In this document: positions 7,047-17,612 of the stretch, in pieces
How the letters are laid out: every line of letters begins with the position of its first letter
How positions within the stretch are numbered: the stretch's first letter is position 1
NCBI GenBank assembly: GCA_035310985.1
Contig: DATGDH010000027.1
Coordinates: forward strand, 1-64,000
DNA length: 64,000 nucleotides
Reading direction: 5' to 3'
Source of the DNA: DAHVFK01 sp035310985
Lineage (GTDB): Bacteria > Pseudomonadota > Gammaproteobacteria > Burkholderiales > SG8-39
Notes under the pieces: model-generated
Databases searched by the model: none
Told to the model about the DNA's origin: nothing
The model's input: only the letters and a program-made list of their open reading frames with translations
Position numbers and translations under genes: made by a program

Positions 7047-7412
7047 ATGGGCGTTACGAAGAAATTCATGTTCGTGAACCGGAAGGCGCCGTACGGGACG
7101 ATCTACGCGCTCGAGGGGCTGGAAGTCGTGCTGATCAGCGCCGCCTTCGACCAGGACGTGTCGCTCGCCTTCGTCGACGACGGCGTCTACCAGCTTGTCA
7201 AGGGCCAGCAGACCAAGGGCATCGAGGCGAAGAACTTCTCGCCCGCCTACCGCGCGCTCGAGGGCTACGACATCGAGAAGCTGTACGTCGAGCGCGAGGC
7301 GCTCGAGCGCCGCGGCCTCTCGGAAGAGGACCTGCTGGTCGACATCCAGGTGCTGTCCTCGGGCGAGCTCGCCGAGCTGATGGCCTCGCAGGACGTCGTG
7401 ATCAGCTTCTGA
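7047..7412 (+). CDS. dsrF: Sulfurtransferase complex subunit DsrF
   Basis: 121 residues starting MGVTKKFMFVNRKAPYG. It has the DsrE/DsrF fold pattern but contains no cysteine, in keeping with DsrF being the structural, non-sulfur-carrying member of the DsrEFH hexamer. It sits between dsrE and dsrH as in other sulfur oxidisers, 9 bp after dsrE and 10 bp before dsrH. It would act in the cytoplasm together with its two neighbours. Confidence 0.95.
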   Translation: MGVTKKFMFVNRKAPYGTIYALEGLEVVLISAAFDQDVSLAFVDDGVYQLVKGQQTKGIEAKNFSPAYRALEGYDIEKLYVEREALERRGLSEEDLLVDIQVLSSGELAELMASQDVVISF

Positions 7413-7422
7413 AGGAGAGCGT

Positions 7423-7722
7423 GTGCTGCACATCGTGAACAAGAGCCCCTACGAGCGAAACGCGCTCGAGGCCTGCCTGCGCCTCGCGCAGCCCGGCTCG
7501 GCGCTGCTGCTGATCGAGGACGGCGTGTACGCCGCGACGCGCGGCAGCGCCGCCGAGGCGGGCCTGAAGGAGGCGATGGCGCGCATCAAGGTGTACGCGC
7601 TCAAGCCCGATCTCGAGGCGCGCGGCGTGGCGGGGCGGGTGATGGACGGAATTCAACTGGTGGACTACGGCGGCTTCGTGGAGCTGGCCTGCGAGCAGCC
7701 GAACTGCCAGTCCTGGCTTTAG
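7423..7722 (+). CDS. dsrH: Sulfurtransferase complex subunit DsrH
   Basis: 99 residues from a GTG start preceded by AAGGAGAGC. The conserved cysteine lies at Cys18 (NALEACLRLAQ), equivalent to Cys20 of characterised DsrH. Two further cysteines near the C-terminus (CEQPNC) are not known to be functional. DsrH completes the DsrEFH hexamer that passes sulfur toward DsrC, the next gene, 25 bp downstream. Confidence 0.95.
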   Translation: MLHIVNKSPYERNALEACLRLAQPGSALLLIEDGVYAATRGSAAEAGLKEAMARIKVYALKPDLEARGVAGRVMDGIQLVDYGGFVELACEQPNCQSWL

Positions 7723-7747
7723 GCGGGTTTCACACACTGGAGGCGAC

Positions 7748-8083
7748 ATGGGTGCATTCGATCTGAACGGCAAGGCCTACGAGACCGACGAGGAGGGCTA
7801 TCTCACCAATCTGGCGGACTGGAACGAGGACGTCGCACAGTTCCTCGCGAAGGAGGAGAAGGTCGAGCTGACGCCGAACCACTGGGAAGTGATCAACTTC
7901 CTGCGCGAGTACTACAACGAATACCAGATCGCGCCGGCGATCCGCGTGCTCACCAAGGCGATCGGCAAGAAGCTCGGGCCGGACAAGGGCAACAACAAGT
8001 ACCTGTACGAGCTGTTCCCCTACGGGCCGGCGAAGCAGGCGTGCAAGATCGCGGGGCTGCCAAAGCCGACCGGCTGCGTCTGA
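7748..8083 (+). CDS. dsrC: Sulfur-carrier and DsrAB/DsrMK substrate protein DsrC
   Basis: 111 residues. The flexible C-terminal arm carries both redox cysteines at the right spacing: Cys99 (KQACKIAG) and the penultimate Cys110 (PTGCV), eleven positions apart. Presence of both marks a true DsrC rather than a TusE- or RspA-like relative with one or none. DsrC brings persulfide or trisulfide sulfur to DsrAB and is recycled by DsrMK. A ribosome binding site (GGAGG) precedes the ATG. Confidence 0.97.
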   Translation: MGAFDLNGKAYETDEEGYLTNLADWNEDVAQFLAKEEKVELTPNHWEVINFLREYYNEYQIAPAIRVLTKAIGKKLGPDKGNNKYLYELFPYGPAKQACKIAGLPKPTGCV

Positions 8084-8087
8084 CCCC

Positions 8088-8801
8088 GTGCTCGCCGCGC
8101 TGTACGCCTCGCTGTTCTACGCGGCCACGGCCGTGCTGGTGGCGGGCGTGGCGTGGCGCGTAATCGAGTACGCGCGCGCGCCGGCGCCGCTCAGGATTCC
8201 GACCACGCCCGCGCCGATGACGCGCGCGGGGGCGGCGGGCCGCGTCGCGCGCGAGGTGCTGTTCTTCGAGAGCCTGTACCGCTCGAACAAGTGGATCTGG
8301 CTCTTCGGCTGGATGTTCCACGTCGCCCTCGCGCTCGTGCTGCTGCGCCACCTGCGCTACTTCATCCAGCCGGTGTGGGGCTGGGTGGCGTTCGTGCAGC
8401 CCTTCGGCGTGTATGCGGGCTTCGCGCTCGTCGCGGGCCTCGCCGGCCTGTGGGCGCGGCGCTTCTTTGTCGAGCGTATCCGCTACATCTCGACCTGGTC
8501 GGACCACCTGATGCTCGCGCTGCTCGCCGGCATCGCGCTCTCCGGGCTCGGGATGAAATACGTCGCGCACACCGACATCGTCGGTCTCAAGGCCTTCATG
8601 CTCGGGCTGATCGCGTTCGACTGGCAGCCGCTGCCGGCCGACCCGGCGCTGCTGGTGCACCTCACGCTGGTGCTCGCGCTCATGGTGGTGTTCCCGGCCT
8701 CCAAGCTCCTGCACGCGCCGGGCGTGTTCTTCAGCCCGACGCGCAACCAGGCCGACGATTCGCGCGAGCGGCGCCATGTCGCCGCCTGGGCGAGGGACTG
8801 A
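8088..8801 (+). CDS. dsrM: Membrane haem b subunit DsrM of the DsrMKJOP complex
   Basis: 237 residues from a GTG start 4 bp after dsrC. About five hydrophobic helices are visible (approximately residues 3-23, 60-80, 95-120, 135-160 and 180-205) with histidines suited to bind haem b, as in the NarI-like DsrM family. DsrM anchors DsrK and exchanges electrons with the quinone pool. Its stop is 2 bp before dsrK, a typical coupled arrangement. Confidence 0.94.
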   Translation: MLAALYASLFYAATAVLVAGVAWRVIEYARAPAPLRIPTTPAPMTRAGAAGRVAREVLFFESLYRSNKWIWLFGWMFHVALALVLLRHLRYFIQPVWGWVAFVQPFGVYAGFALVAGLAGLWARRFFVERIRYISTWSDHLMLALLAGIALSGLGMKYVAHTDIVGLKAFMLGLIAFDWQPLPADPALLVHLTLVLALMVVFPASKLLHAPGVFFSPTRNQADDSRERRHVAAWARD

Positions 8802-8803
8802 CC

Positions 8804-10300
<1,497 letters not shown>

Positions 10301-10312
10301 AGGAGGCAGGCG

Positions 10313-12274
10313 ATGTCATCACAGGCGACGCCCCAGGCGAACACCAAGCTGAGCTACCGGCGCTTCAAGGACGGCGATCACGGCCACGGCCCGTGGACCG
10401 AGCAGATCTTCCAGGCGAGTCATACCCACAAGTGCCCCACCTACCAGAAGAGCACGCCGCCGTGCCAGGCGAGCTGCCCTTCGGGCGAGGATATCCGCGG
10501 CTATCTCGCGATCGTGCGCGGAACCGAGAAGCCGCCCGCGGGCGTGCCGTGGCAGGAGTACGCCTGGCGGCGGCTCACCGAAGCCAATCCCTTCCCCGCG
10601 GTGATGGGGCGCGTGTGCCCGGCGCCCTGCGAGTCGGGCTGCAACAGGAACGAGGTCGAGGACTTCGTCGGCATCAACTCGGTCGAGCACTTCCTCGGCG
10701 AGTACGCGATCGAGAAGGGCCTCAAGTTCGCGAAGCCGGAGACGTCGAGCGGCAAGAAGGTCGCGGTGATCGGCGGCGGCCCCGCCGGGCTTTCCTGCGC
10801 CTACCAGCTCGCGCTGAAAGGGCACGCGGTCACGGTGTTCGACGAGCACGAGCAGCTCGGCGGCATGATGCGCTACGGCATCCCGGGCTTCCGCACGCCG
10901 CGCGCGGTGCTCGATGCGGAGATCCAGCGCATCCTCGACCTAGGCGTCGAGGCGCGCCCGAAGACGCGCATCGGCACCGACGTGACGCTCGAGCAGCTGA
11001 AGAAGGACTACGACGCGGTGTTCATGGGCCTGGGCGCGCAGGGCGGGCGGCCGCTGCCGGCGCCGGGGGCGGAAGCCCCAAACTGCGTCACCGCGACCGC
11101 GTTCCTGCGCGCGTTCAACGACGGGCGCATGAAATCGGTCGGCAAGCGCGTGGTGGTGGTCGGCGGCGGCGACACCTCGATCGACGTCGCCACGGTCGCG
11201 CGCCGCCTCGGGCACATCGAGCACCCGCACGCGACCGACCACCCGGAGTCGGTGATCCTCGGCAAGCAGGCGCAGGACGTCGCCGAGATCTCGGCGCGCC
11301 AGGGCGCCGACGTGACGCTCACTTCGGTGTTCGCGATCGACAAGATGCAGGCCAACCCGCACGAGATCGAGCACGCGCTCGCCGAGGGCATCGTGATCCG
11401 AGACGGCTGGGCGCCGGTCGAGGTGGTGCGCGGCGCGGACGGCCGCGCCACCGGCCTGAAGATCGCCAAATGCCAGGCGAAGTTCGTCGGCCCGAAGCTC
11501 GAGGTCAAGGTCGACGAGAGCACCGCCGAGGTGATTCCCGCCGACCTCGTCGTCTCGGCGATCGGCCAGGCGGTCGACTTCACCGGTCTGGAGGGCTTCG
11601 ACAACGGCAAGGGGCTGCTGAGCGCCGACAAGAACTACCAGATCCCGGGCAAGCCGGGCTTCTTCGCCGGCGGCGACGTGCTGCGGCCGCACCTGCTCAC
11701 CTCGGCGATCGGCCAGGGCTGGATCGCCGCCGAAGGCATCGACCGCTTCCTGCACGGCGAGGAGCAGGACAGGCGCCCGAAGATCGACGTGCACGCCTTC
11801 GACCTGATGCGCAAGCTCGCCGAGAGGGGCCTCGAGCCGAACGAGGCGCCGCGCGAGGCAGTGCGCGGCACCAGCACGCAGAACATCGCGGTGCACAACT
11901 ACGAGGACCGCTCGTCGCGCTACGTCATTCCCCACGACGAGCTGTTCCTCGGCCACTTCGGCTACGTCGCGCGCAACCAGCGCAATGTCGTCAAGCTCAC
12001 CGCCGAGCAGGCGCTCGGCAACTTCCAGGAGCGCCTCGCCGCGCTCTCGGAGAAGGAGGCGGTGGCCGAGGGCAAGCGCTGCATGAGCTGCGGGCTGTGC
12101 TTCGAGTGCGACAACTGCGTCGTCTACTGCCCGCAGACCGCGGTGTTCCGCGTGAAGAAGGACAAGTCGACCACCGGGCGCTATGTCGATACCGACTACA
12201 CGAAGTGCATCGGCTGCCACATCTGCAGCGACGTGTGCCCGACCGGCTACATCCAGATGGGGCTGGGCGAGTGA
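10313..12274 (+). CDS. dsrL: NAD(H):DsrAB oxidoreductase DsrL
   Basis: 653 residues preceded by a perfect AGGAGG. Domain order: an N-terminal iron-sulfur region (CPTYQKSTPPCQASCPSG), an FAD-binding Rossmann fold (GGGPAGLSCAYQLALKG at about residue 152), a second nucleotide-binding fold (VVVGGGDTSIDVATVARRLG at about residue 282), and a C-terminal ferredoxin domain with several clusters (CGLCFECDNCVVYC and CIGCHICSDVCPTG). DsrL takes electrons from DsrAB-catalysed sulfur oxidation to NAD+ and is essential in the oxidative pathway. Its presence supports the oxidative direction of this locus. Confidence 0.96.
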   Translation: MSSQATPQANTKLSYRRFKDGDHGHGPWTEQIFQASHTHKCPTYQKSTPPCQASCPSGEDIRGYLAIVRGTEKPPAGVPWQEYAWRRLTEANPFPAVMGRVCPAPCESGCNRNEVEDFVGINSVEHFLGEYAIEKGLKFAKPETSSGKKVAVIGGGPAGLSCAYQLALKGHAVTVFDEHEQLGGMMRYGIPGFRTPRAVLDAEIQRILDLGVEARPKTRIGTDVTLEQLKKDYDAVFMGLGAQGGRPLPAPGAEAPNCVTATAFLRAFNDGRMKSVGKRVVVVGGGDTSIDVATVARRLGHIEHPHATDHPESVILGKQAQDVAEISARQGADVTLTSVFAIDKMQANPHEIEHALAEGIVIRDGWAPVEVVRGADGRATGLKIAKCQAKFVGPKLEVKVDESTAEVIPADLVVSAIGQAVDFTGLEGFDNGKGLLSADKNYQIPGKPGFFAGGDVLRPHLLTSAIGQGWIAAEGIDRFLHGEEQDRRPKIDVHAFDLMRKLAERGLEPNEAPREAVRGTSTQNIAVHNYEDRSSRYVIPHDELFLGHFGYVARNQRNVVKLTAEQALGNFQERLAALSEKEAVAEGKRCMSCGLCFECDNCVVYCPQTAVFRVKKDKSTTGRYVDTDYTKCIGCHICSDVCPTGYIQMGLGE

Positions 12275-12275
12275 G

Positions 12276-12599
12276 ATGAGGCTCCTCGCCGCGCTCGCGC
12301 TCGTCGCCTCGCTGGCGATGCCGGCGGGAGCGTTCGCGGGAGTAGACAAACCGAACCTGCCAAAAGCGCGCAGTGGCCCCTGCATTGCCCCGCCGGAAGT
12401 GATGCGGCGCGAGCACCCCGACATGCTCAAGCACCAGCGGACCGTCACGGTGCACGAAGGCGTGGTCGGCGCGAAGGTGAGCCTCGAAGGCTGCATCGAC
12501 TGCCATGGCCCGGCGCGCGAGTTCTGCGCGCAATGCCACCGCTACGCCGGCGTGCACCTCGACTGCTTCCAGTGTCATGCGTCGAGGCCAAGCCGATGA
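12276..12599 (+). CDS. dsrJ: Periplasmic triheme cytochrome c DsrJ
   Basis: 107 residues from the ATG at 12276, 1 bp after the dsrL stop; that start leaves an intact signal peptide (MRLLAALALVASLAMPAGAFA). Three CxxCH haem sites are present: 73-77, 84-88 and 97-101. Cys36 in SGPCIAPP corresponds to the unusual haem-ligand cysteine described for DsrJ. It is the periplasmic part of DsrMKJOP. The stop overlaps the dsrO start (ATGA at 12596-12599). Confidence 0.95.
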   Translation: MRLLAALALVASLAMPAGAFAGVDKPNLPKARSGPCIAPPEVMRREHPDMLKHQRTVTVHEGVVGAKVSLEGCIDCHGPAREFCAQCHRYAGVHLDCFQCHASRPSR

Positions 12600-13315
12600 A
12601 CGTGACGCGTCGACAGTTTTTCGGCACGACCGCCGCGCTTGCGGGCATGGCCGTCGCTCCCGGATTGCTGTTGATCGAAATTCGACAGGCCAATTCGGCA
12701 ACCCGCGCATCGTCCAAGGTGCGCTGGGGGATGCTGGTCGACACCACACGCTGCGTCGAGGGCTGCACCGCGTGCGTGACCGCCTGCAACAAGGAGAACG
12801 GCCTCTCGGGCGGCACCGGGCCGGACGACTCGCAGTGGATCCGCAAGATCGAGCTGAAGGAGAAGTCGACCGGGCGCGCGCTCTCGCTTCCCGTGATGTG
12901 CCAGCACTGCGCGAAGCCGCCGTGCGTCGACGTGTGCCCGACCGGCGCCTCGTTCAAGCGCGCCGACGGCATCGTGCTGGTCGACCGCCACCTGTGCATC
13001 GGCTGCCGCTACTGCATGATGGCCTGCCCGTACAAGGCGCGCTCCTTCGTGCACGAGCCGCTGCACGATCAGAAGCCGGACGTGCCGCGCGGGCAGGGCT
13101 GCGTCGAGGCCTGCACGCTGTGCGTGCAGCGCGTCGACCGCGGCCGCGAGCCCGCCTGCGTCGAGGCCTGCCGGACAGAGGGGCGCGACGCGCTCCTGTT
13201 CGGCGACCTGAACGACCCGGGCAGCGCCATCGCGCGGCGCATGCGCGAGGCGGGCGCCAGGCAGATCCGCGCGGATCTCGCGCTCGACACGGGCGTGCGC
13301 TACCAGGGGTTCTGA
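12596..13315 (+). CDS. dsrO: Periplasmic iron-sulfur protein DsrO
   Basis: 239 residues starting MNVTRRQFFGTTAALAG, a twin-arginine signal (RRQFF), so the protein is exported folded. Four cysteine groups for [4Fe-4S] clusters follow: CVEGCTACVTAC, CQHCAKPPCVDVC, CIGCRYCMMAC and CTLCVQRVDRGREPACVEAC. It relays electrons between DsrJ and the membrane subunit DsrP. The start is set by overlap with dsrJ and by the Tat motif. dsrP starts 1 bp after the stop. Confidence 0.96.
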   Translation: MNVTRRQFFGTTAALAGMAVAPGLLLIEIRQANSATRASSKVRWGMLVDTTRCVEGCTACVTACNKENGLSGGTGPDDSQWIRKIELKEKSTGRALSLPVMCQHCAKPPCVDVCPTGASFKRADGIVLVDRHLCIGCRYCMMACPYKARSFVHEPLHDQKPDVPRGQGCVEACTLCVQRVDRGREPACVEACRTEGRDALLFGDLNDPGSAIARRMREAGARQIRADLALDTGVRYQGF

Positions 13316-13316
13316 C

Positions 13317-14528
13317 ATGGCCGCCATCGCCTTGCGCGAGATCGAGGGCCGCAGCCGCGGCTGGTGGGCGCTGTTCGCGCTCGCGGGGGCGCTGGTCCTC
13401 GGCATGCTCTTCGCCTGGCACGCGATGGAGACGCGCGGCCACGTCATTACCGGCATGACCAACCAGGTGGTGTGGGGCCTGCCGCACGTGGTCGCGGTGT
13501 TCCTCATTCTCGCCGCCTCGGGCGCGCTGAACGTCGCCTCGACCGCCTCGGCGTTCGACAAGCGCTTCTACAAGCCGCTCGCGCCGCTCTCCGCGTGGCT
13601 CGCGCTCGTGCTGCTCGCCGGGGGCCTCGCAGTGCTCGGCCTCGACCTCGGGCGCTCCGACCGGCTCGTGGTGGCGATGACGCACTTCAACTTCAAGTCG
13701 ATCTTCGCCTGGAACATGTTCCTGTACAGCGGCTTCTTCGCGATCGTCGGCGCGTACCTGTGGACCCTGCTCGACCGCGCGGTCGGGCGCCACGCGACGC
13801 TCGCCGGCCGCGTCGCCTTCGTCTGGCGCCTGGTGCTCACCACCGGCACGGGCTCGATCTTCGGCTTCCTGATCGCGCGCGAGGCCTACGCCTCGGCGCT
13901 GCTCGCGCCGACCTTCATCGTGCTGTCGATCGCCTACGGCATGGCGATCTACCTGCTCGTCCTGATCGGCGCCTGCGCCGGGGCCGGGCGGCCGCTCGGG
14001 CGCGGCGTCGTGGAGCGCATCGGCCGGCTGCTCGGCTGGTTCGTGCTCGCCGGCCTTTACTTCGTCGCGGTGTTCCACTTGACCAACCTCTACCTCGCCA
14101 AGCAGGCGGGCGTCGAGCGCTTCCTGCTCGTCGAGGGCGGCATCTACACGCGCCTGTTCTGGATCGGGCAGGTGCTGCTCGGCAGCGTCGTGCCGCTCGT
14201 CATCCTGTGGTCGCCGGCGACGCGCGGCCGGCGCGGCGCGACCGTGGCCGCGGCGGCGCTCGTCGTGCTCGGGGGCCTGGCGCAGATGTACGTCACGATC
14301 ATCGGCGCGCAGGCCTGGCCGCTCGATCTCTTTCCCGGCTACGAGATGCGCTCCTCGTTCTACGACGGCGTGATCCATCGCTACGCGCCGAGCCTGCCCG
14401 AGGCGGCGCTCGCACTCGGCGGGCTCGCGATCGCGCTCGGCGGCGCGCTCCTCGGCGTCAAGTTCCTCAAGCTCCTGCCCGCGAGCCTGTCGGACGAAAC
14501 GCTCGCGCCCGGAGACGGCGCGCACTGA
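13317..14528 (+). CDS. dsrP: NrfD-like membrane subunit DsrP
   Basis: 403 residues with about ten hydrophobic helices across the whole length and no cofactor motif, as in the NrfD/PsrC family. DsrP is the second quinone-interacting membrane subunit of DsrMKJOP and pairs with DsrO. It follows dsrO by 1 bp, and dsrN starts 18 bp downstream. Confidence 0.94.
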   Translation: MAAIALREIEGRSRGWWALFALAGALVLGMLFAWHAMETRGHVITGMTNQVVWGLPHVVAVFLILAASGALNVASTASAFDKRFYKPLAPLSAWLALVLLAGGLAVLGLDLGRSDRLVVAMTHFNFKSIFAWNMFLYSGFFAIVGAYLWTLLDRAVGRHATLAGRVAFVWRLVLTTGTGSIFGFLIAREAYASALLAPTFIVLSIAYGMAIYLLVLIGACAGAGRPLGRGVVERIGRLLGWFVLAGLYFVAVFHLTNLYLAKQAGVERFLLVEGGIYTRLFWIGQVLLGSVVPLVILWSPATRGRRGATVAAAALVVLGGLAQMYVTIIGAQAWPLDLFPGYEMRSSFYDGVIHRYAPSLPEAALALGGLAIALGGALLGVKFLKLLPASLSDETLAPGDGAH

Positions 14529-14546
14529 GCGAGCGCGCGGGCCGCC

Positions 14547-15917
14547 ATGGGCCACGTCTTCATCTCCGCGGCGCACAAGTCCTCCGGCAAGACGACGCTC
14601 ACGCTCGGTCTGGCGGCGGCGCTCGCGCGCCGCGGCCTCGCGGTGCAGACCTTCAAGAAGGGCCCGGACTACATCGACCCGATGTGGCTCGGGCTCGCCA
14701 GCGGCCGCCCGTGCCGGAACCTGGATTTCCACATGATGAGCCGCGACGAGATCCGCGCGAGCTTCGCGCGCCACGGCGGCGCGGCGGACGTCTCGCTCAT
14801 CGAGGGCAACAAGGGCCTGTACGACGGCCTGGACCTGCACGGCTCGAACTCGAACGCCGCGCTCGCGGCGCTCCTCGGCTCGCCGGTGGTGCTGGTGATC
14901 GACGCGCGCGGCATGACGCGCGGCATCGCACCGCTGATTCTCGGCTACCAGGCGTTCGACCGCTCGATCCGCATCGCCGGCGTGATCCTCAACAACCTCG
15001 GCGGCGCGCGCCACGAGCAGAAGCTGCGCGCGGTGATCGCGCACTACACCGACGCGGAGGTGATCGGCGCGGTGCCGCACGACGAGCGCATCGCCATCGA
15101 CGAGCGCCACCTGGGCCTGGTGCCGAGCAACGAGGCGGCCGCGGCGGCGGAAGTCGTCGCCGCGGTGCGCGAGAGGGTGGAGAACAGCGTCGACCTCGAC
15201 CGGCTGCTCGCGATCGCGGCGAGCGCCGCGCCGCTGCCCGAGGCCATGCTGCCCGCCGCGAAGGCGCCGGCAGGGCGGCGGCTGCGCGTCGGCATCGCGC
15301 GCGACGCGGCCTTCGGCTTCTACTACGCCGACGACCTCGACGCGCTCGAAGAAGCCGGAGCGGAGCCGGTGGCGCTCGACACGCTGCACGCGGGCCGGCT
15401 GCCGGCGCTCGACGCGCTGGTGATCGGCGGCGGCTTTCCCGAGGAGCGCATGCACGAGCTCGAGGCGAACGAGGCGCTGCGCAACGACCTGGCGCGCGCG
15501 ATCGAGGGCGGGCTGCCGGTGTACGCCGAGTGCGGCGGCCTGATGTACCTCGCGCGCTCGATCAGCTGGAACGGAGAGACGGCGCGCATGGTCGGGGCGC
15601 TGCCTGGCGACGCGCTGATGCACACGCGCCCGGTCGGGCGCGGCTACGCGCGCCTGGTCGGCACGCGGGAGGCGGGCTGGCTGCCGGGCGAGCCGGGCGA
15701 AGAGATCGCCGCGCACGAGTTCCACTACGCGAGCCTGGAGAACCTGCCGCAAGGCCTGCGCTACGCCTGGCGCGTCACGCGCGGCTACGGCGTCGACGGC
15801 GCGCGCGACGGCATCGTGCGCGGAAACGTGCTCGCCTCGTTCTGTCATTTGCGCGGCGCGGGCGAGCGCGGCTGGGTGAGGCCGTTCGTCGAGTTCGCGC
15901 GCCGGCAGGCATCGTGA
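14547..15917 (+). CDS. dsrN: Sirohaem amidase DsrN (cobyrinate a,c-diamide synthase-like)
   Basis: 456 residues. An N-terminal ATP-binding CbiA-type domain has the P-loop HKSSGKTTLTLG at about residues 10-21; the C-terminal glutamine amidotransferase domain has the catalytic cysteine in YAECGGLMYL. DsrN makes the amidated sirohaem used by DsrAB. The length and two-domain layout match the family. Its last bases (GTGA, 15914-15917) overlap the start of dsrR, indicating coupled translation. Confidence 0.94.
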   Translation: MGHVFISAAHKSSGKTTLTLGLAAALARRGLAVQTFKKGPDYIDPMWLGLASGRPCRNLDFHMMSRDEIRASFARHGGAADVSLIEGNKGLYDGLDLHGSNSNAALAALLGSPVVLVIDARGMTRGIAPLILGYQAFDRSIRIAGVILNNLGGARHEQKLRAVIAHYTDAEVIGAVPHDERIAIDERHLGLVPSNEAAAAAEVVAAVRERVENSVDLDRLLAIAASAAPLPEAMLPAAKAPAGRRLRVGIARDAAFGFYYADDLDALEEAGAEPVALDTLHAGRLPALDALVIGGGFPEERMHELEANEALRNDLARAIEGGLPVYAECGGLMYLARSISWNGETARMVGALPGDALMHTRPVGRGYARLVGTREAGWLPGEPGEEIAAHEFHYASLENLPQGLRYAWRVTRGYGVDGARDGIVRGNVLASFCHLRGAGERGWVRPFVEFARRQAS

Positions 15918-16207
15918 CGAAGAAGCTCTCCATCACCGCGCGCGCTGCGCAGGAAGTGCGCCGCGCCGCCGCGGCGAGCGGCGCCGAGGCGCTCGCCTTG
16001 CGCGTGGCGGCGAAGCGCGAGCAGGACGGCAGCGTGCTGCTCGGCATCGGCTTCGACGAGGAGCGCGTGCGCGATGACGTGATCGAGGCGGCCGGCGTGA
16101 CGCTGCTCGTCTCGGAGCATTCGCGCGGCCTGCTCGAGGACATGGTGCTCGACTTCGTCGCGCCGGATTTCGTCGTCGTCCCGGCGCCGCCGGAAGATGG
16201 CGCTTGA
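15914..16207 (+). CDS. dsrR: IscA-like protein DsrR
   Basis: 97 residues from a GTG that overlaps the dsrN stop by 4 bp. It has the A-type scaffold fold pattern (LSITARAAQEVRRAAAASG, later GVTLLVSEHSRGLLEDMVLDF) but contains no cysteine at all. Loss of the three cluster-binding cysteines is the known feature of DsrR, which has been linked to post-transcriptional control of the dsr genes rather than to cluster assembly. It overlaps the next gene by 11 bp. Confidence 0.9.
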   Translation: MTKKLSITARAAQEVRRAAAASGAEALALRVAAKREQDGSVLLGIGFDEERVRDDVIEAAGVTLLVSEHSRGLLEDMVLDFVAPDFVVVPAPPEDGA

Positions 16208-17612
16208 CCTGATCGTCGTCGGCTGCGGTCCCGCCGGCTACAAGGCGGCGGTCGGCGCCGCGCGCCTCGGCGCGTCGGTGGCGGTGGTGGAGGCGGGCCG
16301 CCCGGGCGGCAATTGCCTCAACGAAGGCTGCATCCCGACGCGCGCGCTGCTCTACCCGGCCTCGCTCATCGAGGACTGCAACGCGTTAACCGGGCGCGGG
16401 CTGGTGGGCGCGGTGCGCGGCGACTTCGCGGCGGCCGTGCGCCACAAGGACGCGGTGGTCGCCTCGCTGCGGAACGGCCTGCCCGGCGCCATGCAGCGCC
16501 TCGGCATCCACGTGGTGCGCGGCGCGGCGAGGTTCGAAGCGCCGGGGAGGGTGCGCGTGGAAGGAGATGTCTTCGAGGCGCCGCGCGTCGTCGTCGCCAC
16601 CGGCTCGCGCCCGCGCGCGCTCGCCGAAGTCCCGTTCGACGGCCGCGTCGTCGTCTCCTCGCACGAGTTCTACTCCACGCTCGCCGAGCTGCCCGAGAAG
16701 GTGCTGTGCGTCGGCGGCGGCGCGATCGGGGTGGAAGCGGCCTACCTCGCGCGCCAGTACGGCGCGCACGTCACCATCGTCGAGCGCGGCCCGCGCCTGC
16801 TGGCCGCATACCCGCGCGTGCCCGAGCACGTCGCCGACCTGCTCGAAGCGCGCCTCGGGCGCCTGGGAGTCGACGTGCGCACCGAAACCCGGGTGGCCGC
16901 CTGCCGCGTCGAGGGCGGCCGCGCGCGCGTGACCTTCGACGACGGAGACGAAGAAGATTTTGGCCTCGTGCTGGCGGGGATCGGGCGCGCGCCGAACAGC
17001 ACGGGGTTCGGCCTGGAGGAGATCGGCGCGCGCCTCACCCCCTCCGGCCACTTGCGCACCGACGCCTTCCTGCAGACCAGCGTGCCCGGCGTGTACGCCG
17101 CCGGCGACGTGCGCGAGGGGCCGATGACCGCCAACGCGGCGCTGTACGACGGCAAGCTCGTCGTCGAGAACGCGCTCGGCGGCGAGCGTACCCGCGCGAA
17201 TTATTTCAAGGTGCCGTTCGTCGTCAACTCCGCGCTCGAGATCGCCACCGTCGGCCTGACCGAGGCGCAGGCCGAAGGCGCCGGCTTCTCGCCGCGCTCC
17301 GCGCACGCGAGCTTCGGCGCCTCCGGCAAGGCGCGCGCGCGCCACGACTACGACGGCTTCATCGAAGTCGTGCACGACCTCGAAACGGGACAGCTCCTCG
17401 GCGGCTGCATCGTCGGCCCCGAGGCGGGCGAGCAGATCCTGCTGCTCGGCGCCGCCTGCCGCTCCGAGCGCGGCCTGTGGTTCCTGAAGGACCTCAGCTA
17501 CAGCCACCCCTCGTGGTGCGAAGAGCTCGAGCGCGCCATCGATCCCTACGCCGCGAGCCTCGCGCGCGACGCAGAGAACCTCTTCCGGCCCGGTATCCAC
17601 GCGGGGGAGTGA
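16197..17612 (+). CDS. lpdA: Dihydrolipoamide dehydrogenase-like flavoprotein
   Basis: 471 residues. FAD-binding motif VVGCGPAGYKAAVGAARLG at the N-terminus, redox disulfide Cys40/Cys45 in GGNCLNEGCIP, an NAD-binding fold (CVGGGAIGVEAAYLARQYG) near residue 175, and the C-terminal catalytic pair His437/Glu442 in SHPSWCEE. All parts needed to oxidise dihydrolipoamide with NAD+ are present. It overlaps dsrR by 11 bp and so ends the dsr operon, in the place where other loci carry dsrS. No 2-oxoacid dehydrogenase genes are near, so lipoylated LbpA (58516, 59389) is a plausible partner. A decayed copy of its 3' end lies at 20610-20831. Confidence 0.88.
   Translation: MALDLIVVGCGPAGYKAAVGAARLGASVAVVEAGRPGGNCLNEGCIPTRALLYPASLIEDCNALTGRGLVGAVRGDFAAAVRHKDAVVASLRNGLPGAMQRLGIHVVRGAARFEAPGRVRVEGDVFEAPRVVVATGSRPRALAEVPFDGRVVVSSHEFYSTLAELPEKVLCVGGGAIGVEAAYLARQYGAHVTIVERGPRLLAAYPRVPEHVADLLEARLGRLGVDVRTETRVAACRVEGGRARVTFDDGDEEDFGLVLAGIGRAPNSTGFGLEEIGARLTPSGHLRTDAFLQTSVPGVYAAGDVREGPMTANAALYDGKLVVENALGGERTRANYFKVPFVVNSALEIATVGLTEAQAEGAGFSPRSAHASFGASGKARARHDYDGFIEVVHDLETGQLLGGCIVGPEAGEQILLLGAACRSERGLWFLKDLSYSHPSWCEELERAIDPYAASLARDAENLFRPGIHAGE

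Noticed and set aside
12954..15848. Long minus-strand open frame (about 960 codons) opposite dsrO, dsrP and dsrN
   Set aside because: It is antisense to three well-supported genes and consists of Arg/Ala/Gly-rich low-complexity sequence, the usual mirror of GC-rich codons.
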